Part shown: positions 8,827 to 18,904 of the stretch, one piece after another
How the letters are laid out: each line of letters starts with the position of its first letter
Numbering within the stretch: position 1 is the stretch's first letter
NCBI GenBank assembly: GCA_934654475.1
Contig: CAKUFZ010000006.1
Span: forward strand, 1-64,000
From: an uncultured Coriobacteriales bacterium
GTDB taxonomy: Bacteria; Actinomycetota; Coriobacteriia; Coriobacteriales; UMGS124
Direction of reading: 5' to 3'
Length of the DNA: 64,000 nt
Position numbers and translations under genes: made by a program
Notes under the pieces: model-generated
Databases searched by the model: none
Told to the model about the DNA's origin: nothing
What the model saw: only the letters and a program-made list of their open reading frames with translations

Positions 8827-8988
8827 ACCACAATCCTCCATTAACGGTGGCGGACTTGAATGTGCCTGCGTCTTCGCAAGAACCCGCCGGTTTTCGGTAC
8901 GGGGGTATAGTACCCCACGAACCACGCCTATACACGCAAATTTGCAATGCTTTGCGACCAATTTTTCTCGACAGGCGCAATTCACAGC

Positions 8989-9022
8989 AAAAAGGGCCGT
9001 TGCTTGCGAGAAGCAACGGCCC
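8989..9022 (-). terminator. intrinsic terminator of tRNA-Pro
   Basis: Perfect 12-bp stem GGGCCGTTGCTT/AAGCAACGGCCC with a five-base loop, followed on the minus strand by TTTTT, 16 bases after the tRNA 3' end. Confidence 0.9.
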
Positions 9023-9037
9023 TTGCATGTACCAAAC

Positions 9038-9114
9038 TGGTCGGGTTGACTGGATTTGAACCAGCGACCTCTGCGTCCCGAACGCAGCGCTCTACCAAGC
9101 TGAGCCACAACCCG
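9038..9114 (-). tRNA. tRNA-Pro (CGG anticodon)
   Basis: The minus strand folds as a tRNA: acceptor CGGGTTG/CAACCCG, D arm with GCTCAGCTTGGTAGAGC, and anticodon stem CTGCG/CGCAG with loop TTCGGGA (anticodon CGG). The T arm contains GGTTCAAATCC. Discriminator A and a genomically encoded CCA are present. It reads CCG codons. Confidence 0.96.
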
Positions 9115-9232
9115 GACTTCGATATAGTAGCAGACTTTTCCAAGCGTCAACCCAACTTCTTTGAATTGTGGAGAAAGTTGGGTCGCACGTCACAAATGCC
9201 GAGCAGGGCGCCGCACCCGGGACACGTCGACC

Positions 9233-9982
9233 CTAGAGAACGATCGCGGCAATGCAGCCAAGCACAAGGATATGCACGGGATAGTACAGGTAGAAGAACC
9301 ACTTGAGTGACCTGCCCCGCGACCCATCGTAGGCACGCAGCAGGCAAAGCGCCCCCACGCCGCCCACAAGCTCGTACAAGAACTCGGGCATTGCCGCCAG
9401 ATCGCCCCGAAGGACACCGCCCAGCGCAGGAAGTCCCAGGGCCAGGACGGCAAGAAGCGTCGGGTAAGTGCGACGATCGGGCTCGGGCAGCACGTGGGCC
9501 ATAAGGATCATCACGGGACCCAAGACGCCCCAGTCGAGAACGACGCTTGCAACCGTGCCGGCCGCGAACAGCGCCCAAAAGGCCGGTCGGCACTTCATAC
9601 GGTCGTAGGCGACAAGCATCGCAAGGCCCAGCAAAAGGGTAAACAAGACATTGCCGGTACAGGGCAGCTGAAACGAGGCCTCACCCAAGTCGAGCACGAC
9701 CGGCTCAAAGAACAGGCCGTACGGAACCTGCGAGACAACGGCGAACGCGAAGAGGCGGCCTGCATAGCGGCGCACATTGTGCGTGTGACGATATCCCTCA
9801 CTCACGAGGAACGCCATGATGGGAAACGTGAGGCCACCAAAGGCCTCGCAGGCGCAGTACACCCAGAACGGCAGCGCGGCCTGGAAGATGACGCCCACAT
9901 GGCACAACGTCATGCCTACAATGGCAGCCATCTTGAGCGAAAACGACGAGACAGGAGGAAGGGGGCGCGACGGCATGGGCAT
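9233..9982 (-). CDS. TraX-family integral membrane protein
   Basis: Multi-pass membrane protein of the TraX family, named after the F-pilin acetylase but mostly of unknown role in chromosomes. About 249 residues with eight or so hydrophobic segments. The family's first motif is present (SLKMAAIVGMTLCHVG, near residue 14), as is FLVSEGYRHTHNVRRYAGRL, and the C-terminus ends FFYLYYPVHILVLGCIAAIVL-like. The start is uncertain: ATG codons at 9982 and 9976 both fit and neither has a strong Shine-Dalgarno site. Both fall on the first codons of the divergent CPBP gene, so the two genes overlap head to head. Confidence 0.75.
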   Translation of the reverse strand: MPMPSRPLPPVSSFSLKMAAIVGMTLCHVGVIFQAALPFWVYCACEAFGGLTFPIMAFLVSEGYRHTHNVRRYAGRLFAFAVVSQVPYGLFFEPVVLDLGEASFQLPCTGNVLFTLLLGLAMLVAYDRMKCRPAFWALFAAGTVASVVLDWGVLGPVMILMAHVLPEPDRRTYPTLLAVLALGLPALGGVLRGDLAAMPEFLYELVGGVGALCLLRAYDGSRGRSLKWFFYLYYPVHILVLGCIAAIVL

Positions 9983-10835
9983 TCCCGATTCTGACAATGA
10001 GGCAAACAGCCGACGGACAAAGAAAGAAAAACCGCGCGGCGCGCTCGGCGCTCCGGCGGCTGCGGCCCTGTGCTTTGCGACCGCCATGTTGTTGTACCAC
10101 ATACCGTTGGGATCAAGCATGGCTGCAGACGCCCTCCACGCCTGCCTTGCCGGTGTCGCGGCGCTTGTGTGCCTGGCACTTTGGGCGGGGAGAGGGACGA
10201 CGAGCGGAGATGACAGGCATCCTGCGGCGCCTCACAACTCTCTCGCGGGCCTGATTGGGCTGCTTTGCCTTGTGGGAGCACTCGCAAGCGTCGCCGTGCC
10301 GCTGGCAACAGGCGGTTCTGAGGGCGCGGGAGCAATGTCCACGTGGACCTCTCCGCAGGGTTCCCCTGCGCTGTTTGCAGTGCTGGCCATGTCCTGCTTG
10401 GGCACTGCGGTATGGGAGGAGATTGCCTTCCGCCGACTTGCAATGGAGGCAGTCGCCGGCGCACTCGAGGAAGGCCGCACCCGCAGGCTCATGGCAGCAT
10501 GTGTGTGCTCGGCCGTGTTTGCAATGCTGCACCTGCCCGAGATGGGCGCGGCGCTGCCCACGGCCTTGCGCGCCGTGCAGGTGTTTCTTTTCGCGCTTGC
10601 CATGGCAGGGCTCGTGGAACAAACCGGCCACCTGGTCCCGGCCATTGCAGCGCATGCGCTTTACGACGCTATATGCTTTGCACCTGCCGTGCTCGACATC
10701 TCCGGAAGCGCCTGGGAGATATCGGCATCTTCCCTCATGACCCTAGAAACAAGCATTTCGGGGATGTTGGCGAGCCTGCTGTTTTTGGCACCGGCGGCGG
10801 CGCTAGGAGTGCGCAGGCTTCTTGCGGCACGCTAG
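9975..10835 (+). CDS. CPBP-family intramembrane metalloprotease
   Basis: Predicted type II CAAX/bacteriocin-processing (CPBP) membrane protease. The 286-residue protein has several transmembrane helices and the family motifs: EExxxR as WEEIAFRRL, the FxxxH motif as FAMLHL, and a final HALYD. The target is unknown; relatives process peptides or give bacteriocin self-immunity. ATG 9975 follows an A-GGGGG-rich site. It opens head to head over the start of the TraX-like gene, and its stop overlaps the ispE stop in a shared CTAG. It is one of only two plus-strand genes in the window. Confidence 0.8.
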   Translation: MGIPDSDNEANSRRTKKEKPRGALGAPAAAALCFATAMLLYHIPLGSSMAADALHACLAGVAALVCLALWAGRGTTSGDDRHPAAPHNSLAGLIGLLCLVGALASVAVPLATGGSEGAGAMSTWTSPQGSPALFAVLAMSCLGTAVWEEIAFRRLAMEAVAGALEEGRTRRLMAACVCSAVFAMLHLPEMGAALPTALRAVQVFLFALAMAGLVEQTGHLVPAIAAHALYDAICFAPAVLDISGSAWEISASSLMTLETSISGMLASLLFLAPAAALGVRRLLAAR

Positions 10836-11698
10836 GCCAGCGTCGTGCTGACGCACGCCCACCAGCCATGCTCACGCGCCTGAGCTGCAAGACGCTCGGC
10901 CGCGGCGAGGTCGCCCACGAAGACGCACACGCATGAGCCGCTGCCGCACAAAAGAGGGCCCGCCTGGCAGGCGCCGCTGTCTTGCAGGAAAGCAAAGACC
11001 TTCGCGATCGCAGGGGCAAGCTGCAGGGCGGCAGGCTCCATATTGTTGGCGACTGCAGCGAGGGCGCCCGGCACATCGCGGGTGCGCAGGGCCTCGAGCA
11101 TCGGCTCCACCTGAGGGGCGGGAGTCGCCATCTCGTCGAGCAGGCGATAGCAGGCACCGGTGGAGACGCCCTGGTCGGGCTTCACAAGCACGACGGGCAC
11201 GCTGAAAGGCGCGAACGTCTCGCGCAGCACGTCTCCCCTGCCGTCGAGATACGACGGCACCTCATGCAGGAAAAACGCCACGTCGGCGCCGAGAGACTGA
11301 GCCAGGCGCACCACGCGCTCGTCGTCGAGGTCGATCTGCCACATGTGGGCAAGGCCGCGCATCACCGCGGCCGCATCGGAAGAGCCTCCGCCCAGACCCG
11401 CCTGCGACGGGACATGCTTGCGCAGCGCCACGCTCATGTCGAGCGGCTTTTCAAATGCCTCGGCCATGTCAACAGCGGCACGATACGCAAGGTTCGTCGC
11501 AGGGTCGGCGCCTGCAGGCAAAGGGTCGGGCTCGCATGAAAAAACGAGGCCCTCCCCTGCTGCAAGCTCGCAGAGTTCGACCTCGTCATGGAGTTCGAGC
11601 GCACACATGACCGTGCGCACCTCGTGGTAGGCACCCTCGCATACCCCGGGCGTTACCGAGAGAACCAGGTTGACCTTGGCATGGGCGCGTTCTTGCAC
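10832..11698 (-). CDS. ispE: 4-diphosphocytidyl-2-C-methyl-D-erythritol kinase
   Basis: ATP-dependent kinase of the non-mevalonate isoprenoid pathway. The 288-residue GHMP kinase has the N-terminal substrate motif RAHAKVNLVLSV, the ATP loop PSQAGLGGGSSDAAA near residue 96, and the third motif LLCGSGSCVCVFV, where the usual Gly-Ser-Gly-Ser-Cys is slightly changed. I start at GTG 11698, since GGAGG lies seven bases upstream and the kinase homology begins at once. The upstream open frame covers a structured leader. The rsmA-veg-ispE order matches Bacillus. Confidence 0.93.
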   Translation of the reverse strand: MQERAHAKVNLVLSVTPGVCEGAYHEVRTVMCALELHDEVELCELAAGEGLVFSCEPDPLPAGADPATNLAYRAAVDMAEAFEKPLDMSVALRKHVPSQAGLGGGSSDAAAVMRGLAHMWQIDLDDERVVRLAQSLGADVAFFLHEVPSYLDGRGDVLRETFAPFSVPVVLVKPDQGVSTGACYRLLDEMATPAPQVEPMLEALRTRDVPGALAAVANNMEPAALQLAPAIAKVFAFLQDSGACQAGPLLCGSGSCVCVFVGDLAAAERLAAQAREHGWWACVSTTLA

Positions 11699-11719
11699 GG
11701 CGTGGCCTCCTTTATAAAG

Positions 11720-11796
11720 AAACGCTGCCGCCGAGCGCTCAAAGCCATTGCGCACCGAATGTGCCAAGGCCCGCGTGAGGCACGGCTGCAGCGTTT
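11720..11796 (-). promoter_or_regulatory. structured leader between veg and ispE
   Basis: AAACGCTGC (11720-11728) and GCAGCGTTT (11788-11796) form a closing 9-bp stem around about 60 bases. A smaller GTGCC/GGCAC stem lies inside. It fills most of the veg-ispE gap and ends some ten bases before the ispE Shine-Dalgarno site. Regulation of ispE, or processing of the veg-ispE transcript, is possible but unproven. Confidence 0.4.
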
Positions 11797-11808
11797 GTGC
11801 AGACAGTA

Positions 11809-12099
11809 TTACTGCTGGTCTTCGACGGGCTCAAAGATGAGCTCGCCAGATGCCGGGTCAGAAAGCTCCACGGCACCAGTCAGCACGTCGACGTACTGGT
11901 AGGACTGGCGGGCGCGACGGCCGCGACGCTCCTCCACCTCGACGATGAAGAGAGAGTCGTGGGTCTGCAGCAGCACGCCGTCACGCTCGACGACGCGCGA
12001 GCGGCCCATGTTGGCGCGCACCTTGAAGTGCGAGCCGGTCATATGAGAAAGCTTGTCGTGGATTTCCGCAATCTTGTTTGCGTGCTCTTCGAGTTCCAT
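11809..12099 (-). CDS. veg: Veg family protein (DUF1021)
   Basis: Small cytoplasmic protein of the Veg family; in Bacillus it is highly expressed and linked to biofilm gene control. The 96-residue protein has the family core KVRANMGRSRVVERDGVLLQ followed by HDSLFIVEVEE and YQYVDVLTGAVEL. ATG 12099 is preferred because GGAAGG lies eight bases upstream; ATG 12105 would be only two bases from it. It sits between rsmA and ispE as in Bacillus. Confidence 0.9.
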   Translation of the reverse strand: MELEEHANKIAEIHDKLSHMTGSHFKVRANMGRSRVVERDGVLLQTHDSLFIVEVEERRGRRARQSYQYVDVLTGAVELSDPASGELIFEPVEDQQ

Positions 12100-12252
12100 G
12101 TGCATAACCTTCCGGGGGGCGCGCAATGAGCGCACTCCCAGTGCTATCAGGGTGTTTTGGGGAGGTGGATAGTACCAGCCGCAGGCGCAGATAATATGGA
12201 TTCACCGGAATACTACGCACTGCAGGCCTATGTGGGGCTATATACGCACCTT

Positions 12253-13263
12253 TTAAATCATGTCCGGATCGAAGACAGCGCGCTTTTTCTTGGGCTTGGC
12301 GCACTTCTTGGCCGCAGCGGGTGCCGAGGACTCGGCAGGGCGATAACGCTCAGGCACGGCGCCGTCGCGAAGTGCCAGTGCAAGGCCAATGAACTGGTCT
12401 TTTGTGAGCGACTCGGCACGGCAGCCACCATCGATGGCCATAAGGTCGAACGCGGCGTCAAGCTGGGCGCGCTCCCACTTCTCACACGCCGCCATGGAAT
12501 TGCGCAGGGTCTTGCGGCGCTGGGCGAATGCGGCGTCGACGACCTCGACGGTCGCCGCGGCGTCTTCTGCGCTCAGGGCATCGCAGGCAGGCACGCGCTG
12601 CAGGCGCACCACGGCGCTCTCCACATGAGGTTCGGGGAAGAAGCTGCGCGCAGGTACCTGGAAGCGCCCAACGACCTGGGCGAACAACTGGAGCTTCACC
12701 GTGTAGGCGCCGTAGATCTTAGACGAGGGAGACGCGCAGATGCGGTCGGCCACCTCGCTTTGCACCATGACCGTGGCGTCCTGGATGAACGGCCACTCCT
12801 GGAAATACTGCAGGATGAGCGTGGCGGCCACCGCATAGGGAAGGTTGGCGACCCAAGCGCTCGGATAGTCGGGCAGGTCGGCGAGGGCGGCGTTCTTGGC
12901 GCGCAGGCCGGCGAGCGCCTCAGAAATCTGGGCAGGCGCGACCTTCGTGGCGTCGCCCATCACAAGGGCGAAGCGCTCGGAATACTCGGCCGTCACCTCG
13001 CCCAAGGGGCCCTGCATGTCGGCGTCGGCCTCGATGGCGACCACGGCGGCAGCACGGGGCAGAAGCGCGCAGGTGAGCGTGCCGCAGCCAGGACCGACCT
13101 CGAGCACCGTCTGCGTGGGAGCGACGTCGGCAAGCTCGAGGATGTGGGCGACGACGGTATCGTCTACCAGGAAGTTCTGTCCCAGTTCGTACTTTGCCTC
13201 AAGCCCGAAGGCGTCGAGCATGGAGCGAATCGCGCTGCGGTTTGCCATTTTGGACACTGCCAT
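12253..13263 (-). CDS. rsmA: 16S rRNA (adenine1518/1519-N6)-dimethyltransferase
   Basis: KsgA/RsmA dimethylates two adjacent adenines in helix 45 of 16S rRNA. The 336-residue protein has the N-terminal GQNFLVD signature, SAM motif I VLEVGPGCGTLT, and the catalytic motif NLPYAVA near residue 138, followed by the C-terminal helical domain. It is about 50 residues longer than usual because of a Lys/Ala-rich basic tail (about 295-336) ending DPDMI. ATG 13263 has GGGG eight bases upstream. Confidence 0.95.
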   Translation of the reverse strand: MAVSKMANRSAIRSMLDAFGLEAKYELGQNFLVDDTVVAHILELADVAPTQTVLEVGPGCGTLTCALLPRAAAVVAIEADADMQGPLGEVTAEYSERFALVMGDATKVAPAQISEALAGLRAKNAALADLPDYPSAWVANLPYAVAATLILQYFQEWPFIQDATVMVQSEVADRICASPSSKIYGAYTVKLQLFAQVVGRFQVPARSFFPEPHVESAVVRLQRVPACDALSAEDAAATVEVVDAAFAQRRKTLRNSMAACEKWERAQLDAAFDLMAIDGGCRAESLTKDQFIGLALALRDGAVPERYRPAESSAPAAAKKCAKPKKKRAVFDPDMI

Positions 13264-13296
13264 CGGGTTGTCCCCCTGTCGGAATCGTCGGTGGTA

Positions 13297-13941
13297 CTAG
13301 CGTAGGTCGTGTGCAGCCCGGGCGGCACGCACAAGGCCGCTCGCCCAGGTAGATAGGTTGGAGAGCAGGGCTGCGTCGAAGTCGGGCCCGTAGGCGCAGC
13401 CAGGTCTTGGGGCTTGCCCAAAGCCCACGAGGTCATGCATGGCATGCAGCTCGAAGTCGGTCATGCGAAGCGAGGAGCGGGCGCAGCTCACAAGCGCGTC
13501 ATGTCCAAAGGGATCGCCTCCCGCGCCCACCGCAAAGAGGTCGAGCGGGCGGCGGCACTCCAGGGGGCGCACGGGACGCTGCCCCAACAGGTAACGCTGG
13601 CACCACAAGGGCTGCATGCGATCGAGCACGGCCTTGAGCTGCGAGGGCGGACCAGAGAAGTACACGGGGGCCACCAAGGCGAGCGCATCTACCGCCTGCA
13701 GGCGCTTGAGCATGCACGCAAAGCCAGGACGGCCCCCGGTCCCCTCGCGGGCATCGAGCACGCAGGCGCCGGTGCGCTCGCACGCACCGCAGCCCACGCA
13801 ACCCAGCACCTCGTAATCGCAGAGGAACAGCAGCTCGGCCACGGCGCCGGCCCCACGCAGGGCATCCTCAAGCTCGGCCGCAAAGCGGGCACATGCGCCG
13901 TTCTTGCGGGGGCTGCCCACAAGCACGGCAATGCGGAGCAT
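13297..13941 (-). CDS. NADPH-dependent FMN reductase-like flavoprotein
   Basis: Flavodoxin-fold protein of the NADPH-dependent FMN reductase/iron-sulfur flavoprotein family. The 214-residue protein has the phosphate-binding start VLVGSPRKNGACARF, a Cys-rich segment GCVGCGACERTGAC (about residues 45-60) that could hold an Fe-S cluster, and the flavin loop APVYFSGPPSQLKAVLDRM. The substrate is unknown. ATG 13941 has GAGG eight bases upstream; GTG 13962 is an alternative. It occupies the place between tatD and rsmA where Firmicutes carry rnmV. Confidence 0.8.
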   Translation of the reverse strand: MLRIAVLVGSPRKNGACARFAAELEDALRGAGAVAELLFLCDYEVLGCVGCGACERTGACVLDAREGTGGRPGFACMLKRLQAVDALALVAPVYFSGPPSQLKAVLDRMQPLWCQRYLLGQRPVRPLECRRPLDLFAVGAGGDPFGHDALVSCARSSLRMTDFELHAMHDLVGFGQAPRPGCAYGPDFDAALLSNLSTWASGLVRAARAAHDLR

Positions 13942-13970
13942 GCCCGCATCCTCGCTGCGCACGGCCCCCC

Positions 13971-14953
13971 CTACCCTCGTGCGCCTGCAAGCGGCGCGGG
14001 GCGGTCGAAGATGCGCCGCGCGAGCTCGTAGGCATCGCGATACGTGTCAGCGGGTTCGTCGCCGCAGCGCTCACGGCGAAGGTCCGCCACGAACTCAGCG
14101 GTGCGGGCGATGTAGGCGGGCTCGCACTGTGTGCCGCGCAAAGGCTCGGGCGCCATGTAGGGCGCGTCGGTCTCAAGGACGAGCTGACCAGGGCAAAGGG
14201 CAGCCACAGCATCGCGCGTTGGGTCGTTTCGCTTGAAACTCACAGCACCGCCAATGCCCAGCACGCAGCCCATCTCAAGGAATGGTGCGGCGTCTTCGGG
14301 CCCAAGGTCGAAGCAATGCAGGACGACTCCACCCTCGCGGGGCAAGCCGACCTCGGCCATGATCTGCGCGGCCTCGTCATGCGCCTCGCGCACATGCAGC
14401 GAAAGCGACGCGTTCAGGCTGCATGCCAGCTCAAGTTGCTCGCGGAACACCTCACGCTGCACCTCGCGCGGCGAGAGGTCATAGTGGTAGTCCAGGCCGA
14501 TCTCACCGACGCCGCAACAGATGGGCTCGGCCAGAAGGCGCTGCATGGCCTCATGTGCCTGAGCATCGAAGTCCTTGGCGTTGTGCGGATGGCATCCCAC
14601 CAGAAGGCGCACCTCCGGCATCGCCGGGGGCTCGCCGAGTGCGTCGAGCACACCGGCGGCGCGCCAAGCGTCGAGAATCTCAGCGCACTCACATTGCCAG
14701 CGGTCAAGGTCGGCAAGCACCGCCTCGGGGTCGCGCGCGTCATCGGCAGGGTCGACGACCGTCACCAAAAAACGCACGCCAGCCACGGCCGCACGTGCAA
14801 GGGCAAGCGCGGCGTCTATGTGCCTCAGGCTCGTGAGATGCGTGTGGCTCTCGGCGATGGGACCGGGCGCCGCGGGAAGCGCGAGCGACGCCTGCTTCTT
14901 CGTGCAGAAGAAGCAGGCGTGCTCGGCATAGGCGGGCGATAAGAGCTCGGGAT

Positions 14954-14960
<7 letters not shown>
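13971..14960 (-). CDS. tatD: TatD-family metal-dependent deoxyribonuclease
   Basis: TIM-barrel metal hydrolase with 3'-5' exonuclease activity in characterised relatives. The 329-residue protein has the N-terminal metal ligands ESHTHL, then VGEIGLDYHYD, VVLHCFD and ETDAPYMAP. It is longer than the typical 255 residues because of about 27 extra N-terminal residues and an insertion before the HPHNAKD region. The only plausible start is GTG 14960, which overlaps the metG stop by seven bases and has no clear Shine-Dalgarno site, suggesting translational coupling. A perfect 14-bp hairpin lies in the first 25 codons. Confidence 0.88.
14888..14920. repeat. perfect 14-bp inverted repeat in the start of tatD
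   Basis: ACGCCTGCTTCTTC (14888-14901) and its exact complement (14907-14920) around a five-base loop, within the first codons of tatD. No T-run follows on the minus strand, so it is not a standard terminator. Confidence 0.7.
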
Positions 14961-16603
<1,643 letters not shown>

Positions 16604-16742
16604 GTTGGGTAGCCTTTCGACGCATTGCACCGGGACGCTCCCGGCGCTTTCTAGACAGATGGGTTAATCGTATCATCTGAGCTTCTCTGCAAAGCGCTTG
16701 GCAAACAGGGTCACATACAAGTTGCGCCGCTGACAAACAAAG

Positions 16743-16785
16743 AAAGGGGGCCAGCAACGGGTACGATTCGTTGCCGGCCCCCTTT
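16743..16785 (-). terminator. intrinsic terminator of the ech operon
   Basis: A two-part stem, AAAGGGGGCC/GGCCCCCTTT plus GCAACG/CGTTGC, with a nine-base loop, followed on the minus strand by TTTCTTTGTTTG. It separates the ech operon from metG. The remaining bases between the metG start and the echF stop show no gene. Confidence 0.85.
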
Positions 16786-16907
16786 GAGATGCGATTGTTG
16801 GCAAGCGAGCGCGCATGCCCGCCCGGCCCCGCGACGCGTTGCAGCCACCGGCCGGCCCTCGCCCACCTTAACCTGTCGTGTGGGCAGTTCAGCGCGGCTG
16901 TCCCGCC

Positions 16908-17381
16908 TTACTCCTGCCCGGCAGCCTCGGCAGCGGCCTTCGCCTCGGCCTCGGCCTTCTTCTTGGCTGCCATCTCGGCCTTGAGCTTGGCTGCCTTGGC
17001 GGCCTTCTCGGCTGCGGCCTGCTCGCGACGCTGGCGCTCCTGCGGGCTCACCTCGTAGACCTCCACCACGCGCTCCTGGGCGGGGTCGGTGTAGTGGTTG
17101 AGCATGCTGAGGGCGCCCTCATGGCATGCCTCGATGCAGCTGCGGCACTGGATGCAGCGGAAACGGTCGATCGACCAGGTCAGCGCCTTGCGGTCGACGT
17201 CGAGTGCCTGGGTGGGGCACACGCTTGCGCACAGGCCGCAATACCTGCACGAATCGGGCTCGAGGTGCACGCGCCCCTTCGTCTGCTCAAAGAAGTGCGG
17301 CTTCTCCAGGGGATAGAGCTTCGTTGCGGGCTTGGAGAACAGACTCTTGAGGGTCATGCGCCCGAGCTTGAATTCTGCCAC
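16908..17381 (-). CDS. echF: Ech-type hydrogenase subunit F (two 4Fe-4S ferredoxin)
   Basis: Polyferredoxin subunit relaying electrons between ferredoxin and the [NiFe] site at the membrane. The 157-residue protein has two cluster motifs, CRYCGLCASVCP near residue 45 and CIQCRSCIEACH near residue 76; the second has His where Pro is usual. Residues 105-157 form a Lys/Ala/Glu-rich helical tail not needed for the family. It is the last gene of echABCDEF. Confidence 0.88.
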   Translation of the reverse strand: MAEFKLGRMTLKSLFSKPATKLYPLEKPHFFEQTKGRVHLEPDSCRYCGLCASVCPTQALDVDRKALTWSIDRFRCIQCRSCIEACHEGALSMLNHYTDPAQERVVEVYEVSPQERQRREQAAAEKAAKAAKLKAEMAAKKKAEAEAKAAAEAAGQE

Positions 17382-17396
17382 GATATGTTGCCTCCC

Positions 17397-18485
17397 TTAG
17401 CGCTCGGTGCAGCTGATGCACGGGTCGATGGTCAGGATGATGTTGGGGACGTCGGCCAGGTCGCAGCCGGCAAGCGCACCTGCCATGCCGGGGATGTTGG
17501 CCGATGTGGGGGTGCGCACGCGGAAGCGGTCGAGGAACTTGGTGCCGTTGCCGCGCACGTAGTAGAAGGCCTCGCCGCGAGGCTGCTCAACGCGCATGAC
17601 GGCCGAGGAGCCCTCCTCGGGGTTGCCCTTCACGTCGACGCGCACCTCGCCGGCCGGGATGCGGCCCACCATCTCGTTGATGATGTCGATGGACTGGCGC
17701 ACCTCCTCGATGCGCACCTTGCAGCGGGCGTAGCAGTCACCCTCGGTGGACACCACGGGACGGAAATCATACAACTTGGAGTAGGCGTCGATGCCTGCCA
17801 TGCGCACGTCCATCTCGATGCCACTAGCGCGCCCAAACGGGCCCACGCAGCCGTAGTTGATGGCATCCTGCTTTGAAAGGTAGCCCACGCCCACCAGGCG
17901 GTTCTTCACCGAGTCGTCCATGAGGAACGTGTTGGCGATCTGGTCGTACTCCTCGAGCAGGCTTGCAAGGACGCCGCAGATGGCGTTGAGCTCGGTGTTC
18001 TCGATGTCCTTGAAGACACCGCCGGGGGTACAGACCGACAGGATCACGCGGCCGCCGGCCGTCTTCTCAAAGATGTCGAGCACGTGCTCGCGCAGGCGCC
18101 AGGTGTGCATGAAGAGGCTCTCGAAGCCCATGGCGTCGGCCGCAAGACCCAGCCACAGAAGGTGCGAGTGGATGCGCGACAGCTCGTGCCAGATAACGCG
18201 CAGGTACTGGCCGCGCTCGGGCACCTCGATGCCCATGAGGCGCTCGACGGCCTGGCTGTAGCCCATGGAGTGGCCGAAGCTGCAGATGCCGCAGATGCGC
18301 TCGGCCACGTGCACGAAGTGCTTGTAGTCGCGCTTCTCCACGAGCTTCTCGAGTCCGCGGTGCACGAAGCCGACCTGAGGGACGGCCTCCACCACGCGCT
18401 CGTCCTCGAGAACAAGGTCGAGGTGCACGGGCTCGGGCAGCACGGGGTGCTGGGGGCCGAAGGGCATGACGGTCCTTGTTGCCAT
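17397..18485 (-). CDS. echE: Ech-type [NiFe] hydrogenase large subunit (E)
   Basis: Catalytic subunit of a group 4 membrane-bound [NiFe] hydrogenase. The 362-residue protein keeps both Ni-binding motifs, RICGICSFGH near residue 63 and DPCISC at the C-terminus, which separates it from complex I NuoD. It ends three residues after the last Cys (TER), so no cleavable C-terminal extension is present. It is followed by echF after 15 bases. Confidence 0.92.
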   Translation of the reverse strand: MATRTVMPFGPQHPVLPEPVHLDLVLEDERVVEAVPQVGFVHRGLEKLVEKRDYKHFVHVAERICGICSFGHSMGYSQAVERLMGIEVPERGQYLRVIWHELSRIHSHLLWLGLAADAMGFESLFMHTWRLREHVLDIFEKTAGGRVILSVCTPGGVFKDIENTELNAICGVLASLLEEYDQIANTFLMDDSVKNRLVGVGYLSKQDAINYGCVGPFGRASGIEMDVRMAGIDAYSKLYDFRPVVSTEGDCYARCKVRIEEVRQSIDIINEMVGRIPAGEVRVDVKGNPEEGSSAVMRVEQPRGEAFYYVRGNGTKFLDRFRVRTPTSANIPGMAGALAGCDLADVPNIILTIDPCISCTER

Positions 18486-18496
18486 AGCTCGGCCTC

Positions 18497-18901
18497 CTAT
18501 TCCGCCGCCGCAGCGGGCTTGGCAGCTGCGGCAGGCTTGGCCTTGCCTTGCGGGGCCTGGGCCATGGGTGCGGGAATGTGCAGGTGATAGAAGCCTCCGC
18601 GGTAGTCGAGGTTCATGTCGACCACGGTGAGGCCGTAGAGGTCGTGCATCTCGTTCTCAAACATGAACGCCACGGGATAGATGCCGCCCACGCTGGGAAT
18701 CTCGTCGGCGGACGTCACGCAGACACGCAGGTTAGCCACCTCGTTGGTCGCGTCGTCCACGAAGGAATAGAGCAGCTCGAAGGCATCGTCGCCGTTGCGC
18801 GAGGCGCAGCACTGAGCGAAACGCCAGCCCTTGCCCTTGTACGCCTGGGCGGCGCCAACAAGCTCGCCCAAGGTCGTCTCAATGAAGTCTACCTGTGCCA
18901 T
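18497..18901 (-). CDS. echD: Ech-type hydrogenase subunit D (NuoC-like)
   Basis: Small subunit related to the 30-kDa NuoC protein. The 134-residue protein has the core PSVGGIYPVAFMFENEMHDL followed by YGLTVVDMNLDYRGGFYHL and ends in a Lys/Pro/Ala-rich tail. It lies between echC and echE with gaps of 3 and 11 bases. Identity rests on the motif and on operon order. Confidence 0.85.
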   Translation of the reverse strand: MAQVDFIETTLGELVGAAQAYKGKGWRFAQCCASRNGDDAFELLYSFVDDATNEVANLRVCVTSADEIPSVGGIYPVAFMFENEMHDLYGLTVVDMNLDYRGGFYHLHIPAPMAQAPQGKAKPAAAAKPAAAAE

Positions 18902-18904
18902 GCC

